64,000 nucleotides of DNA from Polytrichum commune (Eukaryota; Streptophyta; Polytrichopsida; Polytrichales; Polytrichaceae): positions 43,663,554 through 43,727,553 of the forward strand of contig OX485803.1 of NCBI GenBank assembly GCA_950295325.1, read 5' to 3'. Made by a program: the position numbers and the translations under genes. A model generated the notes under the pieces. The model saw nothing but the letters and a program-made list of their open reading frames with translations. It made no database searches and was not told the DNA's origin. Of this stretch, positions 1 to 11,254 are shown in pieces (the stretch's first letter is position 1; each line of letters opens with the position of its first letter).

Positions 1-90
1 CATTCTTCTTACGGCATCATCTCTCAAGCCTCCTTTGTATTCTATTCCAAACTATTGCTTGCTATCTCTCTCATCATCTTGATACTCTTA

Positions 91-484
91 GAGCATCCTC
101 AGTCGGTCTAGGTAAAGCTCACTGCAAACCAAGACCTATCTTGCTTAAAATGCTCAAAATTTAGAGGGAGTGCACCAAATCTTGCTTAAAAATGGAAAGA
201 TCCTCCCACACTCCCTCTAAATGTCAAAAATTTGGAGGGAGTGTGGGAGGATCTTTCCATTTTTAAGCAAGATTTGGTGCACTCCCTCTAAATTTTGAAA
301 ATGTGGTGTTTTCAATGAGGGATTTCACCTACGTCAAATTTTTACAATTCTTTTTTCTTGAGAAATATCTCACGTTTATTTAGGTGTGCTTCTAATGATG
401 GTAATTTCAGTTTCTAATTTTAGGTCAGTCAAAAGATAGGTTTTGGTTTGCAGTGAGCTTTACCTAGACCGACTGAGGATGCTC
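91..484. mobile_element. Tourist-like MITE with 52-bp terminal inverted repeats and TTA target duplication
   Basis: Positions 91-142 and 433-484 are inverted copies of each other with a single mismatch; the ends read GAGCATCCTCAGTCGG. A TTA lies directly outside each end (88-90 and 485-487), the 3-bp target duplication of PIF/Harbinger transposons. The 394-bp interior has no coding capacity, so this is a non-autonomous element that would need a Harbinger transposase in trans. It also contains a second, much tighter inverted repeat (154-298). The near-identity of the ends suggests fairly recent insertion (inference). Confidence 0.88.
154..298. repeat. Near-perfect 69-bp inverted repeat (hairpin) nested in the MITE
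   Basis: Bases 154-222 and 230-298 are reverse complements with one difference (T218 against G234, a G-U pair in one RNA strand), separated by a 7-base loop. A transcript from either strand would fold into a long, almost perfectly paired stem of the size processed by Dicer-like enzymes. No gene is visible here. Confidence 0.9.
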
Positions 485-487
485 TTA

Positions 488-1119
488 CATTGTCTTTTGG
501 TCATATCCTCTTGCATTCTCTTAAGGGCTTCCTTTACTTTACTCTGATTTCACTCGCCCGTTTTCATTCTCTAATTCTTGCTCTTACACCTACTTCTCTC
601 TTCTTTCAAACTCATGCACAATTACGATTTCCTGTCTCTCTCATACACATACACACACACACACACTTGCACATTTAATCCCATTCAAGCTTCAACACAA
701 TCACATTGCTCTCTTCTTATACTCCAAAGAACCACTTCCAATATATGTGTGATAGTCTAAGCCTGCAATCACTGCATTGCCTCACATTACTCCTATCACA
801 GGTGGTAAAGCTATCACTCGTCTTCGGCTCTAACATCCTATAATCAAGTATCTTGCATATTTTTATATATTGCCTATAGCCTCTCGCTAGACAACCTATT
901 GCCAAACTATTCTCATTGAACATGGCATTCTTGCTTCCTCAAACATTAGTATCTTATTTTCATCTTTGGTAGACAGTTATAACCTCTATATGGTGCACGT
1001 TGCATGCTATAACCACTCCTAAATCATATTCATCTAATTATAGCTTGCCAATTCCATCTTGAATCCAAGAGACAAGAAATCAAAAATTTATATTTAGACC
1101 ACAACATAAAATTATGTTG
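488..1119. other. No gene seen; contains a short CA-rich tract
   Basis: Open frames are short and carry no recognisable motif. A (CA)n-type tract lies near 645-666. Otherwise anonymous AT-rich sequence between the MITE and a LINE remnant. Confidence 0.6.
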
Positions 1120-1600
1120 TACAATAAGGAAAACACCCATTAACTCACGACCATAACCCTACCTCAATACCCATACATAGCAAAATGACTCAACAACCCA
1201 CTAGTTCACTCCCCCTTTCCAATAACTTTTGGTCAGCACCCCAATGCATAGATGCATAAATTATGCAAATACTCAAACTCCGATGGGGTCAATACATGGG
1301 CAACCAAAGGAAATATATCATATGGGCACCAAATCCCTCTCCCCCTCCATTTGCAACCTTTGCCCACTACAAGGAACAAACACATGCCTCCACCTCCTGT
1401 CCATGTGCACAAACACCACCCTCAACAACATCCAAACAATCAAGCAAAACAAAATGGTATGGCAAATACACAAACTACTCCGGTCCCACTCCTTAACAAA
1501 AGACACACTCCTAATTGTAGAGCCACATTTATCAACGATGCAAGGAAAAGACATAATTTCATTGGATGCAAGTGGAGTTGCCAAAGGAAAGAGACATAGT
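1120..1600 (+). pseudogene. Decayed LINE fragment (post-RNase H, zinc-cluster region)
   Basis: Translation in shifting frames matches the LINE ORF at 5795-7138 in this same window. One frame gives LKLRWGQYMGNQRKYIIW (about 1272-1325), matching LKFRYAQYMGSHRKNIFW there. A second frame continues with NLCPLQGTNTCLHLLSMC (about 1355-1410), matching its CxxC...HLLSMC zinc cluster. At least one frameshift and several stops separate the pieces, so no protein can be made. The match fades after about 1595. Strand and order agree with a 5'- and 3'-truncated copy of the same family. Confidence 0.8.
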
Positions 1601-3514
1601 TTCCAATGATGAGAACAAGGTAGTTGGGAATGAGAAGTTAAGCCCAAGAATGTGGCATCAATTGGGAACATGGCATCAAGCTCAAAACGTGGCATCAACT
1701 GGAAACATGGACTTAAGCCTGAGGAACTGAAGCTAGGGGATGAATGGAAGAGGCCAACAAGATGACCTTTTATAGTAGATTTGAGGATGAAATCAAAAAT
1801 GGACTTCGTAGGGCATTAGAGGATTAAAGGAGTTAGAACCCCTTAGGACAATGGAATAGATGAATTTCCAACAACCAATGGAAAAGGACACCAAAGGGTA
1901 ACTAGTTTTGTAATAGATTTAGGACTCTCTCTCTCTCTCCGACTATGCATTCGAATTAGATATAGATATATTGTTAATTTTGACCAAATTTAACATTTTG
2001 AAAAATCTTAGAATACACATATATTAAGGACTATAAAAAGGAGTCACATAGGACACATAAAGAACCTTATTTGAAGAACAAACATCTTACATGAGCGTTG
2101 CGAAGACTTATCAGGAGTATACTCTTTTTAAAGACTTTCAAAGACTCTTGAAGGACCCCTTGAAGACCTTTTGAAGACCCACCCTTAGACGCTACCTAGG
2201 ATCAACCTTTGGAGACCAAAGGACTTAGAAAATTTCTCAAACATGGACTCCGAGCTTTAGAAAATAGAGACACCAAAAGCACTTGGGCTCTTAAAGTAGA
2301 ATCCAGGGAAACCTAGAAGGCTACTTGATCTCAAAGTATACTTGGGCAGTAGAAGTTAGGAAACATCAAAAGTTACATAAATTCCAAGATTACTTGAATT
2401 TAGGAATACTTGAACTCAAAGATCATTTTAAATTAGAAAGATAGGGAAATATCAAAAGGAGACTTGAGCTCAAGAGATACGTGACTTTAAATGATAGGTT
2501 GTTTGAACTCAAAATAATGCTTAGGCCTAGAGAAGGCCCCAGAGGGGCTACTTAAACTCTAGGGTTTTAACCAAAATTACTTAAAAGTCTCGGAGAAATC
2601 ACGACTTAGGAGCAACTACAAAACAAATGATTTCAAGGATTAGAATGCTTACCAGAATTAGATTGAGCTCAAGAACTTAGAATCTTACCAGATACAACAA
2701 AAATAAATTAATGGAAACACTAAAAGAGAATTTATGAATTTGTGCAATGTTCTCATAGGTTTGTGCTTAATACCAAGAATCTCCAATCACTTGAACAATT
2801 CCAAAGTTATAAGCTAGGTTTGGATTTGGTTACCAAAACTTCTCTCAGTTAGGATTGGATTGTGACCTCAAGGCATACTCAAATTATGACATGTGGAACC
2901 TAATCGGTATGTGTGGAGTCATCGTGAGTGACGAGGCTCAAAGTTTAGGAGGAAATTGTGTGAAGTCATCAAGTAAAACAAATCACATGTCCCTTCATAC
3001 TTGAGATAGTTTTGGAGCTCACATCATACTAAGGCCACATCACACCAATCTAGTGGGTTGTCATGTAAATAGCGATCGTGTGTCACTGTAGCTCGAGTAC
3101 CAACCAACACTAACAAATACAACTAAAACATGGCAAAAACACACATAAACAACACACCTCCACAGAGAAGGAAGAGAATCAAACCCTTGCAAGAGCTCTA
3201 ATTCTCTCTTCAAATGCACATAATGAGTCAAGTTATCTCTCACTTCACCACGGGAGAATCCAAGAGTGTAAGGAAGGGGAGAAGAACTCAAGATTTATTG
3301 CAAAAACATGCAATCTTTACCTCACACAAGCTCTCTCCACACTCACTCATAAGGATTGACTTGGTAAGAATGCCAAGCCAAGGAAGAGACTCCTCACTTA
3401 AGAGCATCTCTCCAACTTTTAAGATTCATCCATCCAAATCTAAATGAATGAAATCCCACGGATAAGGTACGGCCGCCGACGCCGCATACCGTGACAGGGT
3501 TAATATTGAGATAA
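1601..3514. other. No gene seen; degenerate short repeats
   Basis: AT-rich and non-coding in every frame. Around 2130-2190 a word like AAGACYTTTGAAGGAC recurs several times at about 16-bp spacing. From about 2290 to 2560 phrases resembling ACTTGAACTCAAAG recur irregularly. These look like remnants of tandem repeats; their source element is not recognisable. Confidence 0.5.
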
Positions 3515-4060
3515 AAATCATACTTGGAATCATAATTGGTATGGAAGGATCTTGGACTTGAACTAGCATAATTGGGTTTGGAATTACATGAGAAAAATCT
3601 TGACTTGAGCCATTTAAGTTATGGAATATTCTTACACCTAAAATTACACATTGGTGATGATGTTGAGAATCACGAATTCATTCCCCCTAAGACACTTAAC
3701 CTTGGCATTAGGGATTTAGGGAAATATAAACTTGAAATACTTGAGCACCTAATCTACGTAGATTTTCAAGGGAGTAAAGGAATTCTTAGGATTACAAATG
3801 TGCTAGTATAATAGAAACAAAATCACATTGAAGTTTTACATAAGTGTGTTTGGTAAGTAAAGAGTTCAAAGTATACCTGAAAGAAGATACTTCTCCTCAC
3901 CTTAGGGTTAGGGATTGCATCAACACAAATCATAAGGCAAGTTATGACATTATACAATAAGGGTTTTGTATATTCTAAATATCTAAGGTGAGATATTCAT
4001 GTAACCAGTCAAGTAGCGGGTTACACCGTCTAAGGTTGAGAGATCCTTATGATCATTGAG
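3515..4060 (+). repeat. Dispersed repeat R1, copy 1
   Basis: This segment aligns in the same orientation with 32285-32785. Shared blocks include AAGACACTTAAC, TACTTGAGCA(C/T)CTAA, TTCAAAGTATACCTGAAAGA and (C/A)CAGTCAAGTA-type text before GGTTACACC. The copies are clearly diverged and interrupted by indels. No coding capacity or terminal repeats were found, so the class of the parent element is unknown. Confidence 0.7.
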
Positions 4061-4844
4061 GTGACCTCAACACTAATGAAAGTAGGCACTCACCTAAGGA
4101 ACCCCCCCCCCCCAAAAGAATACCATCCCCACATGGCCCTAACCATGCCTATGCACCACACAGCCATGCCAATGGCTTGCCAAACTCAAATCCGACATCC
4201 TTATGATTACCACCACCTCCTCAAAGAAAACACTAGAGAAATAATGAGCTTAGGTAGGGTCACCAAGTCTGAAAAGGTATTGGTTTTCCAAAAAATTCAA
4301 AAAAAAAGGAAAGCATCAAGGCTTAATATCCAATGAACCACCTTATCATAACATATGATGATCTTTGTAAACAAGCACAAGCTTTGGTAATGCAGTGCAA
4401 CGAGTTAGAGCATTAGGTAGGTTGAAGTATCAAATCTATTATCTTGAAGGCACGATCTCAAATGATGAACGGAACCAACTGGGTTTGGGCGTGGTAAACT
4501 TGTGACCGTGGTCACAAAATAGGTCTAAGGATACACAATCATCTAGCGAGCGGTCATGGCTCCAAAAAGAAACGAGAGCAACAGGGTGGATCTCACCAAA
4601 CTCAATGAGTAGATGTGAGTATCTGACCAAAACACTTTGGTTAGGTTTCCAAGCGAATTAGTTCCCAAGAATGGTCAGAAAGTAGGTTACAACAACATGT
4701 AAGGAGGGATAGACTAGTCAATGAAACATGAGCGGAGGGGTGGATCTAAGCATACTCAATGAGTGAATAGGTAGATACAATTAGAACCCTCTGGTCATGA
4801 TCCTAGGCAAGTTAGTAACAAGAAGCTATGAAGCAGGTTATGAC
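4061..4844. other. No gene seen
   Basis: Short open frames with no recognisable domain. A C homopolymer lies near 4104-4114. Nothing else to report. Confidence 0.5.
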
Positions 4845-4859
4845 ACCAGGTTACAATGT

Positions 4860-4943
4860 TTTTTTTTTTTTTTTTGAGACAGAAGGCCAACCAAGCCAAC
4901 GCCAAATGAATAAAACAAAAGGAAAACGCGCCCTCACCGAGGG
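4860..4943 (-). mobile_element. 84-bp 5'-truncated retroposon tail with 15-bp target duplication
   Basis: ACCAGGTTACAATGT occurs at 4845-4859 and again at 4944-4958, flanking an 84-bp insert. The insert begins with a T homopolymer of about 16 (a poly(A) tail on the minus strand). It ends with CCCTCACCGAGGG, a small perfect hairpin. This is the signature of target-primed reverse transcription of a LINE or SINE RNA that stopped after about 70 nt. The parent element was not found elsewhere in the window. Confidence 0.88.
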
Positions 4944-4958
4944 ACCAGGTTACAATGT

Positions 4959-5460
4959 CATGTCACAATATAAAAAAGAATAAGAGATGGATCAGATCCC
5001 ATTCATTGGTCCAACCGTGAGATTCTTGGTCCTTGTGATTCGAGCTTAACAACTCGATTTGGATGCCGGGTCAGTTAATTTATGGATAGCATTGTCTTGT
5101 CATGTATAAGTAAAACATCTCATTGCCCACTGACTAATGTAAAGAGAGCCGCTTTTTAGAATATGTATCAAGTCAACACCTTCAAAGAGAGATCCTTGGT
5201 TATCTTATCAATGGACAATGAGCAATTTTGTTTATAAATGAAAAGATAAGCATGTCGTCTTACCTTGAGAAGTCTTAAAAACCAAGGATAACAAGAAAAT
5301 CTGGACTCGAGGCATGCACTAAGTACGAATTTTTAGCATTTGCACCAATTCTCACTCTATATTTCTTTGATTACATTTCCTAACTCTTTTAGGTGTCACA
5401 AAATACATGGACATATAGTCTATGTCATGTCTCATTTTTTATTTGAAAATTTTAATTGCA
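4959..5460. other. No gene seen
   Basis: AT-rich spacer between the retroposed tail and a MITE. No frame, RNA gene or repeat is recognised. Confidence 0.5.
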
Positions 5461-5674
5461 AAAAATTTGGTATTTAGCGTCACTTACTATTTGGAGTTAC
5501 ACAATGCTATATCTTTTACTATTGATGTAATTGTTTACCAAATAACGTTGCTAATGTTCTATAATGTACAAACAACCACTTTCACATTTGTTGATAAAAT
5601 AAGAGATATGCAGTAAAGATATATAGCATTGTGTAATTTCAAATAGTAATTGACACTAAATACAATATTTAGTA
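5461..5674. mobile_element. MITE family B, copy 1
   Basis: The left arm (GTATTTAGCGTCACTTACTA... then ACACAATGCTATA) is inverted at the right arm (TATAGCATTGTG...AATAGTAATTGACAC), arms of about 50 bp around a short non-coding core. The same arms occur at 40548-41005, 41931-42151 and 60847-61060, so this is a dispersed non-autonomous DNA element. The outer left end is less well conserved here. Confidence 0.75.
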
Positions 5675-5794
5675 TAGAGCCTGCTTATTTGAATTCGTCT
5701 TATCATGTTGAATTTACTGATGGAGTGATGGCAGATGATTATCACACTCTACTTATTGGCATTCACACCATAACTGTCATTTTGTGCAAGAGAT

Positions 5795-7138
5795 GTGTCA
5801 CCATATTGCTTCAACCCTCACACTGAATTCCCAGGCTACCAAAACATCCTTAGAGCAGAACTCAACGCCATACTTACAGCGGTTAAAACCATCCGCACCA
5901 CCAAGATAGACACACACATTTTTACAGACAGTCTCAACAGTATATTCCTAATCAACAACCATATTAGACACCCATCATCCCAACACCATCACCCAGACAA
6001 ACTACTCATAGCCGCAATAATTCACCATATCTATTGGACGCCACACAAAATACATATACACAAAGTAAGAGCACACTCGGGTATTTCCGGCAACGAAATC
6101 GCCGACACACTCACCGTCAAAGGGAACCTCCTAGACAAACCAGCCAAAACACCACACATACACATAGCGCACCAAACCCCATACTGGCTAGCCAGTTGTC
6201 CCACCGCCACACATGATGGAGCCATCCGAAACCTTCACACAATTATAACCAAAGAACATGGAATTCGGGAAACTGCAACAGCTAAACATAGATTCCCTTA
6301 CGTAGACAAATGGCTATCAAACGACCAAATACACCACAAACTTTCTAACCACTTTTGGACAAATGATACGGTCATGGATGCACAAATATCCCAAACGTTA
6401 AAATTTAGATATGCCCAATACATGGGCAGCCACAGAAAAAACATCTTTTGGCCAAACACACACCAAAATCCCAACTGCACATTATGTCCCAAAAACGATC
6501 GAGACACATGGCCGCATCTTCTATCAATGTGTGAACACCCCTTCTTAAAGGGCCTATGCATATCCCGACACAACAAAGCCGTACACCTCATCACACAATT
6601 GCTACAAGCCAACAAAAACACCCGTTTCTATACATTAACTAACGCCGGTAAACACAACAACAACCCCTCAGAACAAACAATCCCAAAATGGCTAATTAAA
6701 TGTACATGCCCACAAACCCCTTGCCTATGCCAAGCCAAACTCAAACCAGACATCCTATGCATAATTGATGCCCCAAACAATACACAAACACCCATAGTTC
6801 CATCCCCCACGACCACAATCCAATTTATAGAATTTACTTACTGCCACGATAGATTCCCCGAACAAGCCATTACCCGCAAACACGCCAAATATGACCCACT
6901 CATTAAAACTATACAAGACCTAGGGTGGAAAACCAACCCCCTAATTACCATTACTGTAGGAATAAGAGGAGCCATCCACACCCACTCCATGGAAAAACTA
7001 GCCCACCTCCATATCCCAAAAAACAATATCAAATCCCTCATGAAAAACCTACACATTAACGCCATTAAATACCTCACCTACCTCATACTCAACAAACGAA
7101 AACTTGATAACAAACAATCACCGGTCCCCATCACATAA
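5795..7138 (+). pseudogene. 3' part of a LINE ORF: RNase H, CCHC zinc cluster, restriction-like endonuclease
   Basis: About 447 codons are open but no ATG opens the frame, and stops occur just upstream; the reverse transcriptase part is missing, so this is a 5'-truncated retrotransposon copy. In order: RNase H-like residues (E in RAELNAIL near residue 23, D in IFTDSLNS near 44, D in SGISGNEIADTL near 103); a zinc cluster CTLCPKNDRDTWPHLLSMC (about 228-246); then KPDILCI, IQFIEFTY and RKHAKYDPLI (about 315-370), which fit a PD-(D/E)xK restriction-like endonuclease. The likely first RNase H aspartate (EFTDG near 5710) is in another frame, so a frameshift lies at 5725-5795. The domain order is known from RLE-type LINEs; naming the clade needs a database search. 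Confidence 0.78.
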
Positions 7139-7290
7139 AAGGAACTTGGTCAGAACCAAAGAGCCCACCCCTCCGGGGGCATTAGTCTAATGTTGCATCA
7201 CGGTACACCGTGATCAACACTAGATCAACGGGCTCAAATTCACGCCGGTATTTGATACGGGCGTTCACTTTTCTTTTCTGAATTCTCTTT
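7139..7290 (+). other. Probable LINE 3' untranslated tail with hairpin
   Basis: Directly downstream of the LINE stop codon. At 7192-7218 GTTGCATCACGGT and ACCGTGATCAAC pair with one bulged C around ACA. A 3' stem-loop is a common recognition element for LINE reverse transcriptases (established for the class; its role here is inferred). No poly(A) tail or target duplication was found. Confidence 0.5.
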
Positions 7291-7306
7291 CCTTAAGAAA
7301 ATCTTA

Positions 7307-7834
7307 GGGCCGGTTTAGACTTGGAGTCAAGGCTCAAAAATGGGTTGGGGTGAAAGAAATCCACTCCTCTCATTGGTAGAGAGGCTGGGACTCGCCTCTT
7401 CAAGTTTACACCATGAGTTGGGGCCAATTAACAAATAAATTATTTTATTCATCATGACAATGGCCTCAAGCCTTGGAAAAGAGAGCTCCCAACCTTGTGG
7501 ACTCTTTCCCTCTAGTTGAGGCCATTATCAGAGCTTTTATTTGCTTGTAGTAGTTTATTCTTTGAGCATTGAATAGGAGGGGAGACATTCTAAATTTATT
7601 ATACTTTAATCATTATCCATAGAATAGTTCATGAGTACGTTGGAACCTCTCATAACCCTCTCATAATTGCAACCTCCAAATGGCCCCAACCCCACCTAAA
7701 TAGGTTTACACATGAAAGCAATGAATGGAGTTAGGTTACTTTCTTATTAATGACCTTGGGGGCCCATTTGCATGCCACATGGGACATACTGGCCTTCGTT
7801 CACTATGGCCTTGACCCCAAGTCTAAACAAGCCC
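7307..7834. mobile_element. Tourist-like MITE with GGGC ends and TTA target duplication
   Basis: The left end GGGCCGGTTTAGACTTGGAG is inverted at the right end as GGGCTTGTTTAGACTTGGGG, and pairing continues through GTCAAGGC (about 28 bp, 3-4 mismatches). TTA flanks both ends (7304-7306 and 7835-7837). The 528-bp interior is non-coding. It abuts the 3' tail of the LINE. Confidence 0.85.
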
Positions 7835-7986
7835 TTAGTAAGAGCTCCCCATCAATTACTACCAAATTCAAGTTGTTTATGATACGTGAGGAGTAGCCTG
7901 ATGGATTATGTGGACACAAACCCCCACGTACTTTTTAGGCCCACATAACTCCTTGGGGGTTGAGTATTGTTAGGACACTCCATGAC

Positions 7987-8133
7987 CGTAACATTATTCA
8001 GATACATAACAATGTTCTATGGGACTGACAATATTCCACCCAATATTCTTCACATTCAGACTAAATGTGAGGAATATTTTGTGAAAAACTGACAGTCCCA
8101 CAAAACATTGTTATGGATCTGAATAATGTTATG
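7987..8133. mobile_element. MITE family D, copy 1
   Basis: A 147-bp foldback element. TAACATTATTCAGATACATA on the left is inverted on the right (TATGGATCTGAATAATGTTA), and pairing extends through AACAATGTT and GGGACTG. A second copy is at 61745-61886. No coding capacity. Confidence 0.85.
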
Positions 8134-11002
8134 ACTAACCCTTTTTAATGTTATTTTAGAAAAGGATATCTATCCAAATTTGCATCTTAGTATCCATGTA
8201 GGGTTTATATCTTCATGTGAATATGACTATGTTTCATGGCTGTACTGTTGTGGTGGAGTTGGGGCAAGAGAGAAATGAAATCTTGGGATAGAGGAAGGAT
8301 ATCCAGTAACTTAGAGGAGGTTTCATGAGCAAATGCCAGGCAGTGGCCATGATCATTTGAAAAGGTTGGAAGTTGGAAACGCAATCGGAAGCCAGATCTT
8401 GACAAACGTAACCTTTTCAAGATATTCATAAGCCTCAAAAAACTTTGGCAAGATGCTTTCATGACTTTGTGGCGTGTGGTGATGCGGATGGAAGATTGGA
8501 TACACAGTGAGTTCCTTACGTCTCCCTTTTCACACGCTACGGCCTTTGAATCTTATGGCTCATCTTTTATTGAGGTAAACATAACATTGCTAAGCTCCAC
8601 ATGTCACCTACTTTAGGTTGGAGAATACTTTGGCAAAGGGTGAGGAATAAACATGTTGTTATTTAAAATAAATAAATAAATAAAGAATTCAGTTTTGGAC
8701 CTACGGCAAGGTACCATGCAACAAGACATCTCCTTCACTTGGAAATAGTGAGGGGGCACGAGGCTAGTAATGTTTTGAATGTGCTTTTCAAATAATAGTC
8801 ATCTTTCATATAGGTTTATATCTATGCAAAAACATTGATATCCAAGTTATCTTTCATGCTACCCTTATGCCCTCCTCCCCCACCATGATCACCACCAACT
8901 GTATTTTTCTCACAATACTAGAGTATCTAATCATTCTATATTGCCATCGGTACAAGCTCACACAACAACGTCATGTGTCACTTAAAATTTGCAACAATGG
9001 TAAACTTGTAAAACTTCAAGGACACAAGATGTGTTGTGTGGAAACTTGTATGGTGGTAGGGAAACCAACACAACTTATATGTTGGGAGTCCAACACTAGT
9101 ATGCTATATTATTGAAGGTTTATTGATACACAACCATAATGATGGTCGTTGATGATTATGGTTTATCTCCAGGGTGGTGACTCTTCAAATTACAGCACAG
9201 GTGCTCACGTCACATATCAATGTAAGACTTTATTATACTAAATCAACATATTTGATTTTTTTTTAAAAGCACATGAAAAGTGTCATCCTACAATAATATA
9301 ATGAACTACCTTCCACTTCCGTGTCGCAAATCTTGTTGCAACTTGTCCATTTTTGCTTGTGGTCTCTACTCTAGCTATTTATCACTCTCGTAGATATTCC
9401 TCTCAAGTCAACAACAAAGGCTATGATTCCCAAGCTTTGGTAGGATTCAACATGCAAAGGTGCACCACCTAAGCTCAAAACCCTAAGCTACTATTCCCTT
9501 ACATAGAGCCTTACCTTTGTTGCTTACACACAAGACTAATGTCCATCTCAACAAACATGCAAATCCAATATTTTATTTTATTTTATGTTGTTTTGATTTC
9601 TTATCAATTATTTCACTGACTAAAGTCCAAACTTTGCATGAGACTTGAGCATCCCTATACTTATGGTCTACCTTATTATTTAGCCATAATTCACATATCA
9701 TTATTTTTATATTTCTTTACTATGCTCTAAAATGGACAAAAGTTGTATCAATAGATTTGTCAGCTAATGACCTTTCAAATTATGTTGGTCTTTTCACAAT
9801 CATAAACATTTAAAGGATGTTCACATCTGTCATAAACTATATTGATTACATGTTTAATAATAAGCATTATTAATAAGAAAGTTGTTGCCCCAACAAAGTT
9901 ACTAATTTCCATTAATAAGGAAGCATAAGGTGTATTGATGACAACCACAATCATGACTATCTTACTACATCAAATATGAAACAAGGCGTAGTTGAGGGTG
10001 GTTGTGATGGTTGTAGTTTTCTTCTTTTGGTGGTATGATTTTGTTTGCAGTCACTATGTGGCACATTAAGAAAACTTGAAGACTAAACGATGGGAGATGG
10101 TTTGTCGGAGGCAATTATTCTTAAACAAACCTTAGACTAGAATTCATAAAGCATTGTTCTCCACTCCATGGATTTCACAATACACTAGAGGGCTCTCTCT
10201 CTTCTCACAAAAGATAATTAAGTTCCCTTTACGCGTGCCACGTGTCACTCCTACATTGGTTGAGAACCACTTGAATTCCATGTGGATACAACATTCGAAC
10301 ACTAAAAGAGATGAACTAGAGCACCCTCTACAGTACTAAGAGGGATGAAAAGGTGGGTTGCACACTCTTTCCTCTTTATGCTATCTCAAAGAATGATGTT
10401 TGGTTTACTAGGACTTTGGCTACGAGCATTTCCGACTGATGTAGATAGTTTGATGTTGAATATCAATTCAAGTTGACAGCTTGTGATTACTTGTTGCTTA
10501 TTTATTGAATATTGTTATAATTAGGTATTTGGTATACTAGGTTCTGAGGGGTTGATCACACTAGCCAATTCAAACACCATCTGTAATAGTGTGAAAAGTG
10601 GTGGGCCAACATCTATTTTTTAACATAATCCCCAACAATTTCATGGTTGGAACTGGACGGAAAGTTTGGTATGATTGGGGCATGAGTACTGACATGGTTA
10701 CTAGCTAACAAACATTGGTAGAGGATTTTGGGTTGCAAATGTTGATTGCTCATTAATGTAATGTATATATACCCAAAACCAACACCAAGGAGAGGGAGGG
10801 CATCTCTTGGAAAGAAATCATCACTAGATCACTTCCGAGATTAGGCAAGGTCATAAATCTAAGATTAACATTAAGTGCACTGAGTTTGCTTGGAATGTCC
10901 TTAGAGGGGTGATTATTTGGCATATTTGGTGTGTTGGATGTAGGTTAGCTTTTAGGAATGAAAGCATGGTGCCCAAATGTATTGGTCATAATGCTTGGAG
11001 GG
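8134..11002. other. No gene seen
   Basis: AT-rich. The longer open frames (8205-8462 minus, 8867-9115 plus) have no recognisable motif, splice context or repeats and look like chance. Phrases with GGTTGTGRTGGTTGTAG occur near 9990-10015. Nothing further can be supported. Confidence 0.5.
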
Positions 11003-11254
11003 ATACACCAGATGAAAACTTATCCATTGCAACCATCCATTGCAACTCAACCATTCTGACTCATGGCAAAGAAATGCATAAATAAATCATTTTCATTGGC
11101 AATTAGAGGGTTTTGGTTATTCATTGTTCAAAAAGCGTAGCCAAAGACCTCATGTGACAACCAAAATGTTTTATTTATGCATTTTCTCGCCATGAGTCGC
11201 AATGGTCAAGTTGCAATGAATGGTTGTAATCAACGAATTTTCTTCTAGTGATAC
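11003..11254. mobile_element. Long-armed foldback MITE
   Basis: Two arms of about 85 bp are inverted copies at roughly 85% identity around a ~70-bp centre. Shared words include CCATTGCAAC, GACTCATGGC and AAATGCATAAATAAA with their complements. The outer ends read CACCAGATGAAAA and, inverted, CACTAGAAGAAAA. The exact boundary and target duplication are not certain. A transcript would form a long imperfect hairpin. Confidence 0.78.
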
